From CAVQCJ01 sp963849365 (lineage in GTDB: Bacteria; Actinomycetota; Actinomycetes; Prado026): 64,000 nt of DNA. The position numbers and the translations under genes were made by a program. The notes under the pieces are model-generated. The model saw nothing but the letters and a program-made list of their open reading frames with translations, made no database searches and was not told the origin of the DNA. Within the stretch, counting starts at the first letter, position 1, and every line of letters begins with the position of its first letter. Location of the stretch: contig CAWKHA010000001.1 of assembly GCA_963849365.1 (NCBI GenBank), positions 124,001 to 188,000 on the forward strand, given 5' to 3'. Shown here piece by piece: positions 1 through 9,322 of the stretch.

Positions 1-913
1 CACCGACGGGCGTGAGGGTGAACGAGCGCAAGGTGTCGGGCAGGTAGGGGAAGACGCTGAACGCGTCGCGGTCGACCATCGTCATCGCCGTGTCCAGGTG
101 CATGAACGCCCGCGTCTTGGGCAGCTCGACCGCGATGACCTTGTCGACCGATCCGTGCGCGAAGTACTGCCTGGCCAGGAACTCGACTCCCTGGGGCGTG
201 GTGCGCTCGCCCATTCCCACCATCACGGCACCGTTGCCGATGACCAGGATGTCGCCGCCCTCGCAGTTGGCCGGATCGTGCACCTCGCTGTCGTTGCCGT
301 AGTAGAAGTGCAGCGGCTGCTCCGCGTCGCGGAACATCGGGTGGAAGTTCCAGACCAGCCGGGAGTTGATGGTCTCCCGCTTGCGCGCGGGCTTCGACAT
401 CGGGTTGACCGACAGCCCGTCGTAGACCCACGCCGAGTTGTCCCGTTGGAAGAGGTGGTTCGGAAGCGGCGCCAGCAGGAAGTCGTCGGGTTCGAGGTAC
501 TCCATCAGCAGGCTGGACGGGTCGGACAGCGTCAGGTCGCGCTTGAGGACGCCGCCGATGAGTGCCTCCGCGAGCTGAGCGGCGGGGGCCTGGGCCACCA
601 GCTCGTCCAGTGGCTTGTCGAGTGCCGGGCCGAAGCGGGTCGCCGTCGTCAGCTGGTCCTGGACGAACTCCCTCCCCCCGGGCTGGTCGAGGGCCTGGGC
701 GAGCAGCTCGCCGAACAGGTGCACGGTGACGCCCTTGTCGCGCAGCTTCTGCACGAACGCGTCGTGCTCCTCGCGGGCACGTTGGGCCCACATCACGTCG
801 TCGAACAGCAGCTCGTCGACGTTGGAAGGCGTCAGCCGGGTCAGCTCGAGCCCTGGCCGGTGGACGATGACCTGCCGGAGCGGCCCGACCTCTGAGCTCA
901 CATGGAAGGTCAT
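1..913 (-). CDS. arcA: Arginine deiminase, N-terminal three quarters (runs off left edge)
   Basis: Hydrolyses L-arginine to citrulline and ammonia, the first step of the cytosolic arginine deiminase pathway. About 304 residues are visible of a family usually near 410; the C-terminal part with the catalytic Cys lies outside the window. Guanidino-group-modifying motifs are seen in order: FQRDNSAW, EGGDILVIGNG and HLDTAMTM (the HLDT catalytic His box). The start is the ATG at 913, 12 bases after an AAGGAG ribosome site that lies inside the upstream antiporter gene. The ATGA overlap with that gene means translational coupling. An ornithine carbamoyltransferase gene would be expected further left, but this cannot be checked here. 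Confidence 0.93.
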   Translation of the reverse strand, partial: MTFHVSSEVGPLRQVIVHRPGLELTRLTPSNVDELLFDDVMWAQRAREEHDAFVQKLRDKGVTVHLFGELLAQALDQPGGREFVQDQLTTATRFGPALDKPLDELVAQAPAAQLAEALIGGVLKRDLTLSDPSSLLMEYLEPDDFLLAPLPNHLFQRDNSAWVYDGLSVNPMSKPARKRETINSRLVWNFHPMFRDAEQPLHFYYGNDSEVHDPANCEGGDILVIGNGAVMVGMGERTTPQGVEFLARQYFAHGSVDKVIAVELPKTRAFMHLDTAMTMVDRDAFSVFPYLPDTLRSFTLTPVG

Positions 914-2358
914 GGCGACCTCATCTCCTTGACGGGAGTTACGTAAGGGGGGACAGGTTCCGGTTCGGTCATCCGGCTTCGCTGCGCCAGGTAGACCGGG
1001 ATGCCGAGGACGAACGCCACCCCGCAGAAGATGAACGGGAGCCACACCTTCCATGCCGCGGTCTCGCCGGTGTTCCGCGAGTACCAGATGAACAGGACGG
1101 AGAACACCACCGCGATCACGGCCACGGTGATGTCACGCGCGACGCGGGGGGTGTTCAGCTCACGGCCGTCCCGGATGCGCCACTTGATCTGCGCCAGCGC
1201 GGAGAACCCGTACGGGATGGCCGCGGTGATCCCGGACATGAACACCAAGGTGTTGAACACGGTGTAGCCGGCGCTCCCGATGTAGCTCACCACCGTGAAG
1301 GCGCTGGCCAGCAGCGTGGACACCACGATGCCGAACGCCGGCACCCCGCGTTTGGAGATCCGGCCGAACTGCTCAGGGAAGAGTCCGTCCTTGGCCGCCG
1401 CGTACGGCATCTCGGCGCAGATCATCGTCCAGCCGTTGAGCGCTCCGAACCCGGAGATGACAACAGCGACGCCCATCACGTAGCCCGCCCAGCTCCCCCC
1501 GAACATGGTGTTCACCGCGGTCGAGAAGGGGGCGTTGGAGTTCTGCAGCTCGTTGGTCGGAACCACGCCGAACACCACGAACAACGACAGCAGGTAGACC
1601 GCGGCGCACGCGAGCGTGCCGAGAGTGCTCGCCCGGGGCACGTTCCGGTCCGGGTCGCGGACCTTGCCCGCGGCCACGGCGGCACACTCCACGCCCAGAT
1701 AGCTGAACAGGCCCAGCGCCAACCCCGTCCCGACAGCGGAGACGTTCGACCCTCCGGACACGTTCCACGGGTGGAAGTTCGCCGTGTTGATGAAGAACAG
1801 CCCGATCAGCGACACCGCCGCCAGCGCGGCGAACTTCAAGATCGTTGTGATGACCTGCACCGAGGCCATCCCCGAGACCCCGTTGAGGTTGATCAAGGCC
1901 GGCAGCCAGAGCCCGACGAGGGCTATGAGGATCAGGGCCCACTTGGCCAGAGGCTCATTCGCCCCGCCCTTGGTCAGCAGGTACTCCACGTACAGGACCC
2001 AGCCGGTAACGATCGCCGCGTTACCAGCCCACGCGGTGATCCAGTACGACCATGCGTTCGCGAAGCCGATGCCGTTGCCGAAAGCCGCCCGAGCGTACGC
2101 ATACGGCCCGCCGTCCGCGGGCAGGCGACGGGAGAGAGCCGCGAACAGGAGCGCCAACGTCAGCGCGCCTACGGTCACCAGGGCCATCGACAGCAAGGTG
2201 ATCGGGCCGTACGCAGACAGGGAACCGGGAAGGTTGAAGATCCCGACCCCGATGATGCTGCCGACGATCAGCGCGGTCGCCTGCCGCAGACCCATCAGGG
2301 ACCGCGGGGGCGTCTCATCCCGGGTCTGGGCCGACGGCCCAGGGGCGGCGGACGACAT
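910..2358 (-). CDS. arcD: APC-family arginine/ornithine antiporter
   Basis: Membrane protein of 482 residues with the amino acid-polyamine-organocation fold: about 12 hydrophobic segments and the family motif GSIIGVGIFNLPG in the first helix (residues ~33-45). Members of the basic amino acid antiporter branch exchange arginine for ornithine. The direct downstream neighbour arcA, overlapping by four bases, makes arginine import for the deiminase pathway the best reading. The start ATG at 2358 has GGAAGGGG just upstream. It could be a different basic or neutral amino acid exchanger, because substrate specificity is inferred only from context. Confidence 0.85.
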   Translation of the reverse strand: MSSAAPGPSAQTRDETPPRSLMGLRQATALIVGSIIGVGIFNLPGSLSAYGPITLLSMALVTVGALTLALLFAALSRRLPADGGPYAYARAAFGNGIGFANAWSYWITAWAGNAAIVTGWVLYVEYLLTKGGANEPLAKWALILIALVGLWLPALINLNGVSGMASVQVITTILKFAALAAVSLIGLFFINTANFHPWNVSGGSNVSAVGTGLALGLFSYLGVECAAVAAGKVRDPDRNVPRASTLGTLACAAVYLLSLFVVFGVVPTNELQNSNAPFSTAVNTMFGGSWAGYVMGVAVVISGFGALNGWTMICAEMPYAAAKDGLFPEQFGRISKRGVPAFGIVVSTLLASAFTVVSYIGSAGYTVFNTLVFMSGITAAIPYGFSALAQIKWRIRDGRELNTPRVARDITVAVIAVVFSVLFIWYSRNTGETAAWKVWLPFIFCGVAFVLGIPVYLAQRSRMTEPEPVPPYVTPVKEMRSP

Positions 2359-2444
2359 CGTCTACCCCTTCCAGGCTGGAGGGCAGCCCTCGTAGACGTG
2401 AGCGTAGGACGTGACCACAGCCACCGCTACCTCACGTCGGCGTT

Positions 2445-2915
2445 CACCGCGAGTTCATCTGCCCTGTTGGGGAGCCAACTCTCGCGTCGCTTCGTCGGAG
2501 GACGGTCTTGCGGATCTCCGACGCGACGAGGACCGACGCAGGCCACGGCCGCACAGATGGGCCGCTGGCGGGCGTCCAGCGTCGTCATCCCGAGATGTCT
2601 GCACCGGCGTGAGGACGGTCGAGAGCAGAAGGTCCCCAGGGATAGTCCGGTGGAGAAGGCGAATGTCTTGTCGTTGAGAGTGTCCAGGCTGAACGCGGAC
2701 CGCAGCTCGTCTCGAGCCGTCATCGAGAACGCCACCGCGAACAGCGAGAACGTGACGACGCCCATCGTGTGGGCGACCGCCTCGTCGTGGGCGTGCTCGG
2801 CCCAGGAGATCACCGCCAGGGTGCCGACACCGATGATGGCTTTGACGAAGACGAGCCAGACCACCGACGACTGGGTCAAGATGGGCTGGGCCGGGGGGCC
2901 GGGGTTGGCGTTCCA
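2445..2915 (-). pseudogene. Remnant of a P-type cation ATPase (C-terminal transmembrane end)
   Basis: Only the last ~155 residues of a P2-type ATPase survive. The frame opens after an in-frame stop at 2916-2918 with PPAQPILTQSS, the loop before the last helices, and continues through HTMGVVTFSLFAVAFS and DTLNDKTFAFSTGLS. Near 2540 the frame shifts by one base: the C-terminal VLVASEIRKTVLRR is read in another frame and ends at TGA 2447-2445. There is no phosphorylation domain. A complete P-type ATPase is encoded 1.2 kb away on the other strand, but this fragment is a diverged relative and not a copy of it. It is not expected to make a functional product. Confidence 0.8.
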
Positions 2916-3171
2916 TCAGCCCGGTTGCAGGTATGGGGCACCCAGTCCCTCGAGGAGCTCCCGGGGATGATCGCGGGCACTGCAGGCACGCGCATCGACG
3001 TACACGAGGCGGCGTCGTCCACTCCTGACGAGCACCGATGCCGCCCCGCCTCCTGGGGCCTCGGCTTTGCGTTCAAGGGCTGTGCGCCACGGCCGGAGGA
3101 GCCCTAGCCTGCGGTGAGGGCCGCCGGGATGGACCGGGGCGAACCGTTCGGACCTGCGGTCGGAGGCCGAT

Positions 3172-4038
3172 ATGAGCAAGAAGAAGCACGCCAAGGATCG
3201 CAACAGAGCGGACGCAGCGCCCGACGAGGGAACCGGCCCGCACTCCCCGGCACCCGTCGCCGGCCAGAAGCTGGGCCGCAAGGCGTACGAGGCAGAGCTC
3301 GCCAAGCTCCAGGGCGAGCTGGTGGCCCTGCAGGCTTGGACCAAGACGAGCGGCGCGAAGGTGTGCATCGTCTTCGAAGGGCGCGACACGGCAGGGAAGG
3401 GTGGGACGATCAAGCGCATCGTCGAGCGCGTCAGCCCGCGCGTGTTTCGCGTCGTCGCGCTCCCGGCGCCGACCGAGCGGGAGAAGTCTCAGATGTACAT
3501 CCAGCGGTACATCGAGCACTTCCCGGCGGCCGGCGAGATCGTCATCTTCGACCGGAGCTGGTACAACCGCGCCGGCGTGGAGCGGGTGATGGGGTTCTGC
3601 ACGCCCGAGCAGACCGACCGCTTCCTGGAGCAGGTGCCGGCGGTCGAGAAGGCGATGGTCGACAACGGGATCATCCTGATCAAGTACTGGCTCGAGGTCA
3701 GCTCGGACGAGCAGACCCGGCGGATCGAGAGCCGCATCCACGACCCGCGCAAGGTGTGGAAGCTGTCCGACATGGACCTGAAGTCGTACAGCCGCTGGTA
3801 CGACTACTCCCGGGCCAGGGACGCGATGTTCGCGGCGACCGACACCGCATGGGCTCCCTGGTTCGTCGCGCACACCGACGACAAGAAGCGCGCCCGGCTC
3901 AACATCATCAGCCACCTCCTCAACCAGGTGCCGTATGCCAGGCCGCAGAGGACGGACGTGCGGCTGCCGAAGCGGCAGCGGCCCGGCGGCTATCGGGAGC
4001 CCGTGCTCGAGCTGAGCTACATCCCGACGCCGTTCTGA
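3172..4038 (+). CDS. ppk2: Polyphosphate kinase 2 family protein
   Basis: Transfers phosphate between polyphosphate and nucleotides in the cytoplasm. The 288-residue protein is a single PPK2 domain after a charged ~35-residue N-terminal tail. Walker A is GRDTAGKGG (residues 70-78), Walker B is the IFDRSWYNRAG stretch with Asp127, and the lid YSRWYDYSRARD follows. The start is ATG 3172 with GGAGG five bases upstream. It lies 52 bp before the P-type ATPase in the same direction, probably in one transcript, so polyphosphate-driven nucleotide supply may accompany ion pumping. Whether it favours ADP, GDP or AMP cannot be read from the sequence. Confidence 0.92.
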   Translation: MSKKKHAKDRNRADAAPDEGTGPHSPAPVAGQKLGRKAYEAELAKLQGELVALQAWTKTSGAKVCIVFEGRDTAGKGGTIKRIVERVSPRVFRVVALPAPTEREKSQMYIQRYIEHFPAAGEIVIFDRSWYNRAGVERVMGFCTPEQTDRFLEQVPAVEKAMVDNGIILIKYWLEVSSDEQTRRIESRIHDPRKVWKLSDMDLKSYSRWYDYSRARDAMFAATDTAWAPWFVAHTDDKKRARLNIISHLLNQVPYARPQRTDVRLPKRQRPGGYREPVLELSYIPTPF

Positions 4039-4090
4039 TCCCGCGCCGCTGTCCCGGTGCGACGGCACCGTCACGTCAAGGAGGCAAACC

Positions 4091-6862
4091 ATGTCCGACA
4101 GCCGCAGCACACCGAGCCGTACGGCAGCAGCGACCCCGGACGTCGCGTGGTACTCACTGACGCCCGAGGCGGTGGCAGGCCGCCTGGGGGTCGACCCGAC
4201 GAGGGGTCTGAGCGCGACGGAAGCTGCGCTGCGTCTGCGCCAGGACGGCCCGAACGCGCTCGCAGAAGCGAAGACCGAACCCGTCTGGAAGCAGTTTCTC
4301 AAGCACTACCGCGACTACATGCAGATCGTGCTCGTCGTCGCGGCCGTCGTCAGTGTGCTCATCGGAGAGTGGGGCACCGCCATCGGCCTGGCCGTGCTGA
4401 CCCTGTTCAACGCATGGCTCGGATACCACCAAGAAGGCAAGGCCCAGGCAGCGGCAGCAGCGCTCGGCGCGATGATGAAGGCGGTCGCCAAGGTCCGTCG
4501 CGACGGCGAGGTCGTGGAGGTCCCTGCCGAGCAGATCGTCCCGGGCGACGTCGTCATCGTGGATGCGGGTGACCGGGTGCCCGCCGACGGACGGGTGATC
4601 GTGGCGGCGACGCTGCAGGTCGAGGAAGGCGCGCTGACCGGCGAGAGCGTGGCCGTCGAGAAGAGCACGGAGGCAGTCGCGGGGTCGGACGTGGCCCTCG
4701 GGGACCGCGTCGGCATGGCGTACATGAACACCAACGTCACCCGCGGCCACGGCGAGGTCCTCGTGACGACCACGGGGATGGGGTCCGAGGTCGGCCACAT
4801 CGCCGGGATCCTCGCCAGCCAGAAGACCGAGAAGACCCCCCTGACCAAGCAGGTCGACCGGCTGACCCTCTTCATCATCGGTGCGGCCATGTTCGCCTTC
4901 GTCGCCATCGTGATCATGGGTCTGGCGCAGGGCCAGTCGTTCACGGTGCTGTTCGGCATCGGCGTCGCCCTGGCGGTCGGGTCGATCCCCGACGCCCTGC
5001 CGGCCGTGGTGACCACGATCCTGTCGGTCGGGTCGGTCAACATGGCGAAGAAGAACGCCATCATGAAGGTGCTGCCGGCCGTGGAGACCCTGGGCTCGAC
5101 GTCAGCCATCAACTCGGACAAGACCGGCACGCTCACCCTGAACCAGATGACGGCACGCGAGATCACCACCGTCGCGCACCACTACACCGTCAGCGGCGAG
5201 GGCTACAGCTTCGACGGTCAGGTGCAGCGCACGACGGGCGACGAGGAACCCAACCTCGACTACGTGATGTTCCCGTGCGCCCTGTGCAACGACTCCGACA
5301 TCCAGGACGGCGCCGTCGTCGGTGACCCGACCGAGGGCGCGCTGTACGTGCTGGCCCAGAAGGGCGGGATCGACGTCCGGGCGTTCCGTGAGAACCATCC
5401 GCGCATCGCGCTGGTGCCCTTCGACTCCGACTACAAGTTCATGGCCACCTTCCACACGATGCCGGACGCCGACGGCACCCCCGTCGTGCGCGCGTACGTG
5501 AAGGGCGCCCCCGACGTCATCCTGGAGCGCTCCACCTTCGCGCGCATGCCCGAAGGCCGGATCGAACGGCTCACCGACGAGATGCGGACGAAGGTGCTCG
5601 CCGAGAACGACCGCATTGCGGGCCAGGGTCGTCGGGTGCTGGCCTTCGCCCAGCGCGAGTTCGACCCCGCCACCTTCGACCCGTCCGGTGACCTGATGGC
5701 GCTGATGAAGGACCTGGAGCTCGCCGCGCTCGTCGGCGAGGTCGACCCGCCGCGCGCGGAGGCCACCAAGGCCATCGCCGAGGCCAGGCGCGCCGGCATC
5801 CGCGTCCGGATGATCACCGGCGACCACGCGGTCACCGCCGCCGCGATCGCCCACGAGCTGGGGATCGAGGGCCGGGCCGTCACCGGGGCCGAGTTCGCCG
5901 CGCTCAGCGACGAGCAGGCAGCCGTGCAGGTGGACGACATCGGAGTCATCGCGCGCGTCGCGCCCGAGCACAAGGTCCGGCTCGTCAAAGTGCTGAAAGC
6001 CAAGGGCAACGTCGTCGCGATGACCGGCGACGGGGTCAACGACGCACCGGCCATCGGGGCGGCGGACATTGGCATCGCCATGGGCGTCACCGGCACCGAC
6101 GTCGCCAAGGGCGCCGCCAAGATGATCCTCGCCGACGACAACTTCGCGACCATCGTCGTCGCCGTGCGCGAAGGACGCACCGTCTACGACAACCTGCAGA
6201 AGTTCCTGCGGATCCAGATCGCCAACCTCTGCATGTTCATCCTGGCATTCCTCGGCTCTACCGCGTTCAAGATCGCCGGCACGGCGCTGCTCATCCCCTC
6301 GCAGGTGCTCTGGATCCACATGGCGATCGTCGCGCCCATCGGCGCGGTGATGGGCCTGGACGTCGGCACGCCCGGGATCATGCAGCGACCACCGCGGCCG
6401 TTCAACCAGGCCATCATCGTGCGGTCCATGCTGGTCCGGCTGTTCGTCTCCGGCCTGTTCATGGCCGCGGCCACTCTAGTTCTGGTCCAGATCGGCAAGA
6501 CCACCTACCACTCGCTCGAGGTCGGTCAGACCATGGCCGTCGTCGGGCTCGGCCTGATGAACATCTTCCTCGCGCTCAACCTGCGCTACCCCGAGGACAG
6601 CGCCTTCGCGGCGGCGACTCTGTCCAACCCGAAGCTCCTGTGGGCGTTCGCTTGGGCGTTCGTCGGCTCGATGCTCATCACCCAGATGCGAGTGCTCCAG
6701 GACCTGTTCCACACCACGCCACTGACCGGCGCGCAGTGGGCCGTCTGCCTGGTCCCCGGAGTGGTCCTGCTCGCCGGTGGCGAGCTCCTCAAGGTCATCC
6801 TCCGCGCACGGCGCGCACGCACGTACGTCACTGCCAGCGCGGCCCTGCAACCAGCAACATGA
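4091..6862 (+). CDS. P-type cation-transporting ATPase (P2, calcium/sodium-type)
   Basis: Membrane cation pump of 923 residues, full length for the P2 family. It has an N-terminal cation-ATPase domain, the actuator loop with ALTGES, the phosphorylation site DKTGTLT with Asp343, and the hinge MTGDGVNDAPAIGAADIG before the last helices. The start ATG has AAGGAGG upstream. The ion-binding helix-4 motif reads PDALPAVV, where calcium pumps have PEGLP and many actinobacterial relatives have a small residue at the second position; the acidic side chain is thus shifted to Asp. The transported ion is uncertain. It is probably co-transcribed with ppk2. Confidence 0.92.
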   Translation: MSDSRSTPSRTAAATPDVAWYSLTPEAVAGRLGVDPTRGLSATEAALRLRQDGPNALAEAKTEPVWKQFLKHYRDYMQIVLVVAAVVSVLIGEWGTAIGLAVLTLFNAWLGYHQEGKAQAAAAALGAMMKAVAKVRRDGEVVEVPAEQIVPGDVVIVDAGDRVPADGRVIVAATLQVEEGALTGESVAVEKSTEAVAGSDVALGDRVGMAYMNTNVTRGHGEVLVTTTGMGSEVGHIAGILASQKTEKTPLTKQVDRLTLFIIGAAMFAFVAIVIMGLAQGQSFTVLFGIGVALAVGSIPDALPAVVTTILSVGSVNMAKKNAIMKVLPAVETLGSTSAINSDKTGTLTLNQMTAREITTVAHHYTVSGEGYSFDGQVQRTTGDEEPNLDYVMFPCALCNDSDIQDGAVVGDPTEGALYVLAQKGGIDVRAFRENHPRIALVPFDSDYKFMATFHTMPDADGTPVVRAYVKGAPDVILERSTFARMPEGRIERLTDEMRTKVLAENDRIAGQGRRVLAFAQREFDPATFDPSGDLMALMKDLELAALVGEVDPPRAEATKAIAEARRAGIRVRMITGDHAVTAAAIAHELGIEGRAVTGAEFAALSDEQAAVQVDDIGVIARVAPEHKVRLVKVLKAKGNVVAMTGDGVNDAPAIGAADIGIAMGVTGTDVAKGAAKMILADDNFATIVVAVREGRTVYDNLQKFLRIQIANLCMFILAFLGSTAFKIAGTALLIPSQVLWIHMAIVAPIGAVMGLDVGTPGIMQRPPRPFNQAIIVRSMLVRLFVSGLFMAAATLVLVQIGKTTYHSLEVGQTMAVVGLGLMNIFLALNLRYPEDSAFAAATLSNPKLLWAFAWAFVGSMLITQMRVLQDLFHTTPLTGAQWAVCLVPGVVLLAGGELLKVILRARRARTYVTASAALQPAT

Positions 6863-6959
6863 CCGACCCCACCTCGGCTGCAGATCTGGGTACAGCCGCA
6901 GCAAGTGTTCCACCTGCCCCGCGCGGTGGTGGCCGGATTTCCTGTTCGGCGCGGCCCTC

Positions 6960-7329
6960 GACGTCGTGATCGGGGGTCGCCAGCCGGGCACACAGGTGTT
7001 CCCGGACCTGAACGAGCACTCCGGCGACGAGACAGTGCCCGGCATCGCCGTCCTGCGCCTCGACGGTGGGCTGTTCTTCGCGACATCAGACGCGCTGGAG
7101 CACCGGATCCGCGACGTCGTGCCGAGCGACCCGGACCTGACCGGGCTCGTCCTGGACCTGGAAGGCGTCGACTTCGTCGAGTCCCAGATCCTGGATCTCA
7201 CGGACGCCGCCGGCGTCAACCCTGCGGCTGGCCCGGCTCAAGCCGAACGTCAGGGTGACGCTGGCTCGCGACGGATTGCTCGACCAACTGGGCCCGACCG
7301 GGTGCACGGCAACGTGCACCGTGCCGTAG
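6960..7329 (+). pseudogene. Remnant of a SulP-type anion permease (STAS domain only)
   Basis: Starts abruptly about 100 bp after the P-type ATPase with GGRQPGTQVFPDL, the linker that precedes the STAS domain in SulP transporters. It continues through GIAVLRLDGGLFFATSDALE and LVLDLEGVDFVESQ. The frame breaks near 7220: the expected ending TLRLARLKPNVRVTLARDGL is read one frame over and reaches TAG at 7327-7329. No transmembrane part remains. It is a different paralogue from the intact SulP gene at 10589-12385, whose STAS sequence differs. Nothing shows that it is translated. Confidence 0.78.
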
Positions 7330-7456
7330 AAGCGCATCAAGCCGATCCCATACCCTCCAACGGGGCCCCGCGGGCAAGTCTGACGAGCTCGTAGCCAGAG
7401 AAGAATCGGCCCTGACGGGTCGGTTCGGATCCCAGATCCAGCGCCCAACGCCCGCG

Positions 7457-8338
7457 TCAGGACGGGGCGGAGGGCGGCGCGTCCGGATTGGTCGATGCTA
7501 GTGCTGCCTCGAGTGCGCTCGCTGCGGTCGCCAGCTCAGCGCTCGCGGCCGTTGGCTCGATGGAGCGGACGAGCGCATCGATGCGATCCTTCGACCCCCG
7601 GACGGCATCGCGGAGCGTGCGCGCTCGTGCCGCCTCGATCTCGCCTGGGGCAGTGGACTCCAGACTGGTCAGTGAGTCCTCGGCTGCGGCCACCCGGTCC
7701 CGTGCGACCTGCCAACCGCCGGCCACCTGCTCGGCGGACGGCTGTTGCTGGAGCTGCGGGATGAGGACCCGCGCGAACCATGCCGCTTCCGCCGAGGCCG
7801 CGGCCATCTGTTCGGCCCACGCGCCGCGGCGGCGCGCGCCCAGCAGGAACGGGACAGCCACGGCCAGAGCGATCAGGATCGCAGCCAGCAGCCACCACAG
7901 CCATCCCGGCACCCCCGTCGACGTCGACACGGGTTCTGTCGACACAGTCGGCGTCGGCGTCGGGGTGGGCGTCGGGGTCGGGGTGGGCGTCGGGGTCGGG
8001 GTGGGCGTCGGGGTCGGGGTGGGCGTCGGGGTCGGGGTGGGCGTCGGGGTCGGGGTGGGCGTCGGGGTCGGGGTGGGCGTCGGCGTCGGGGTGGGCGTCG
8101 GCGTGCGGGTCCGCGTCGCCGTCGGGGTGGGCGTCGGCGTCGGGGTGGGCGTCGGTGCTGACGTTCGCGAGAAGGTGGGGGACGGCACGGTGATCGACGG
8201 GGAGGCGGTCCGGGACGGCAACGTCGGCCCGCTCCCCGAGCATGCGGATACCAGCAGTCCCGCGCCGGCGAGCACCGTAACGGAGGCTGTCACGCTGCGG
8301 CGTCGTGCAACCCGGCCTGCAGGCTGTCGTACGCTCAT
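7457..8338 (-). CDS. Lipoprotein with long Thr-Pro repeat, membrane segment and coiled coil
   Basis: Function unknown. The 293-residue protein begins with a basic stretch and a lipobox (LLVSAC, residues ~30), so it is predicted to be lipid-anchored outside the cell. About 75 residues of almost pure Thr-Pro follow, then a hydrophobic helix (WLWWLLAAILIALAVAVPFL) followed by RRR, and an Ala/Glu-rich helical tail. The rigid Thr-Pro arm may span the cell wall, as in other actinobacterial surface proteins. The start is ATG 8338 with GGAGG five bases upstream; an open frame continues upstream to 8701, but without lipoprotein logic. Possessing both a lipid anchor and a second membrane helix is unusual. 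Confidence 0.75.
   Translation of the reverse strand: MSVRQPAGRVARRRSVTASVTVLAGAGLLVSACSGSGPTLPSRTASPSITVPSPTFSRTSAPTPTPTPTPTPTATRTRTPTPTPTPTPTPTPTPTPTPTPTPTPTPTPTPTPTPTPTPTPTPTPTPTPTPTVSTEPVSTSTGVPGWLWWLLAAILIALAVAVPFLLGARRRGAWAEQMAAASAEAAWFARVLIPQLQQQPSAEQVAGGWQVARDRVAAAEDSLTSLESTAPGEIEAARARTLRDAVRGSKDRIDALVRSIEPTAASAELATAASALEAALASTNPDAPPSAPS
7946..8157. repeat. Tandem repeat coding for the Thr-Pro arm
   Basis: The plus strand shows GTCGGGGTGGGC and GTCGGGGTCGGG units in an 18-bp period, six to seven nearly perfect copies between about 7960 and 8080, with more diverged units on both sides. The period equals six residues (three Thr-Pro pairs), so unit gain or loss keeps the frame. The array is prone to length change by slippage and to assembly error. 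Confidence 0.9.
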
Positions 8339-8740
8339 GAGCACCTCCAGCGCTAGCGTCGGTCGAGCGATGCGCCACAGCGTGACAGAACTCGGCAGAC
8401 GACACGCCGGGGTGCGAACGCCCGAGCTTGAGCGCTGTCTAGCACAAGCCAGGCGCTGCCGCGGCGACCAGGCGCGTATCTCGCCGGCGACGGCGTGGGT
8501 GAACTTGAACTGCCGACAATGACTGCTCCCCTGGATGTCGACGCCCGACCACCCTGCGCCGGCCGCCCGTCGATGGAGCAGCTGGCTTGCGTTCCTTCGT
8601 GCGGACACTCCGATGCAGTCCGCAGCCTGAAGGAGCCAGGATCGGACCCGCCCCTGACCTGCGCGGTTGAAAGCCTGCGGGTCAGCGAATCCGGGTGACA
8701 CGATGCGGTGCGGCGACGGAAACCACAGTTCCTTCGCCGT
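8339..8740. other. Gene-free spacer between lipoprotein and PAP2 genes
   Basis: About 400 bp with no convincing coding signal. The minus-strand frame that stays open here (to 8701) shows no family resemblance and no ribosome site. It should hold the lipoprotein promoter and the end of the lipid-phosphate transcript. No strong terminator hairpin was recognised. Confidence 0.5.
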
Positions 8741-9322
8741 CTAGGGCCGTGCGGCAGTGGCGCGAACCGCGTCGATGGCCCGATCCGTAAGGATCGCGGC
8801 GGCCACCCCAACGGCCGACCCGACGAGGACGTCGCCTGGGTAGTGCACACCGGTATGGACGCGGGAGTAGGCAACGGCCGCTGCCAGCAGGTACATCGGT
8901 ACGCTCGAAGCCGGCCACTCGTGCCGCACACCGCATGCGAACGCGAAGGCCGCTGCGGAGTGCCCAGATGGGAAGGACGTCGACTCAGGCATCTCGACTT
9001 GGCGGCGCTCGACCACGCCGTAGACCTCGCGGTCGGGTCGCTCGCGCCGGGTCATCAGCTTCGCCCCGATGTTCACGATGGCCGACGCAACGACGACGGA
9101 GACGAGGCCCGTCACCGCAGCACGGCGACCCCGGGGGCCGCCCGTGACTGCGAGCGCGGCAGCGGCGGCCATCGACAGTCGCGAGTAGTTCGCGGCCGAA
9201 GACAACCGCCGGAGCGGCTCGTCGAGCAGCGGCGTCGACGTTGCGGCCACGGCGCAGTAGGCGACGACGTCCCACTCGTGCAGGAGGTCGAGCAGAGGTA
9301 CCCCGGCGGCCGGATCACTCAT
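8741..9322 (-). CDS. PAP2-family lipid phosphatase
   Basis: Membrane phosphatase of 193 residues. All three PAP2 signatures are present: KLMTRRERP (K-x6-RP), PSGHS, and SRVHTGVHYPGD with the catalytic His and Asp. Family members dephosphorylate phosphatidate, undecaprenyl pyrophosphate or similar lipid phosphates at the membrane surface. The start ATG 9322 overlaps the end of the diacylglycerol-kinase-like gene by eight bases, so the two are coupled. A kinase and a phosphatase acting on related lipids are thus made together. The substrate is not known. Confidence 0.88.
   Translation of the reverse strand: MSDPAAGVPLLDLLHEWDVVAYCAVAATSTPLLDEPLRRLSSAANYSRLSMAAAAALAVTGGPRGRRAAVTGLVSVVVASAIVNIGAKLMTRRERPDREVYGVVERRQVEMPESTSFPSGHSAAAFAFACGVRHEWPASSVPMYLLAAAVAYSRVHTGVHYPGDVLVGSAVGVAAAILTDRAIDAVRATAARP

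Noticed and set aside
3149..3163. GGACCT-CGGTC-like sequence upstream of ppk2 that recalls a DosR box
   Set aside because: Only partial match and no second site or regulator; could be chance in GC-rich DNA.
7946..8157. Regular 18-bp repeats resembling a CRISPR array
   Set aside because: No unique spacers; the repeat codes Thr-Pro in frame.
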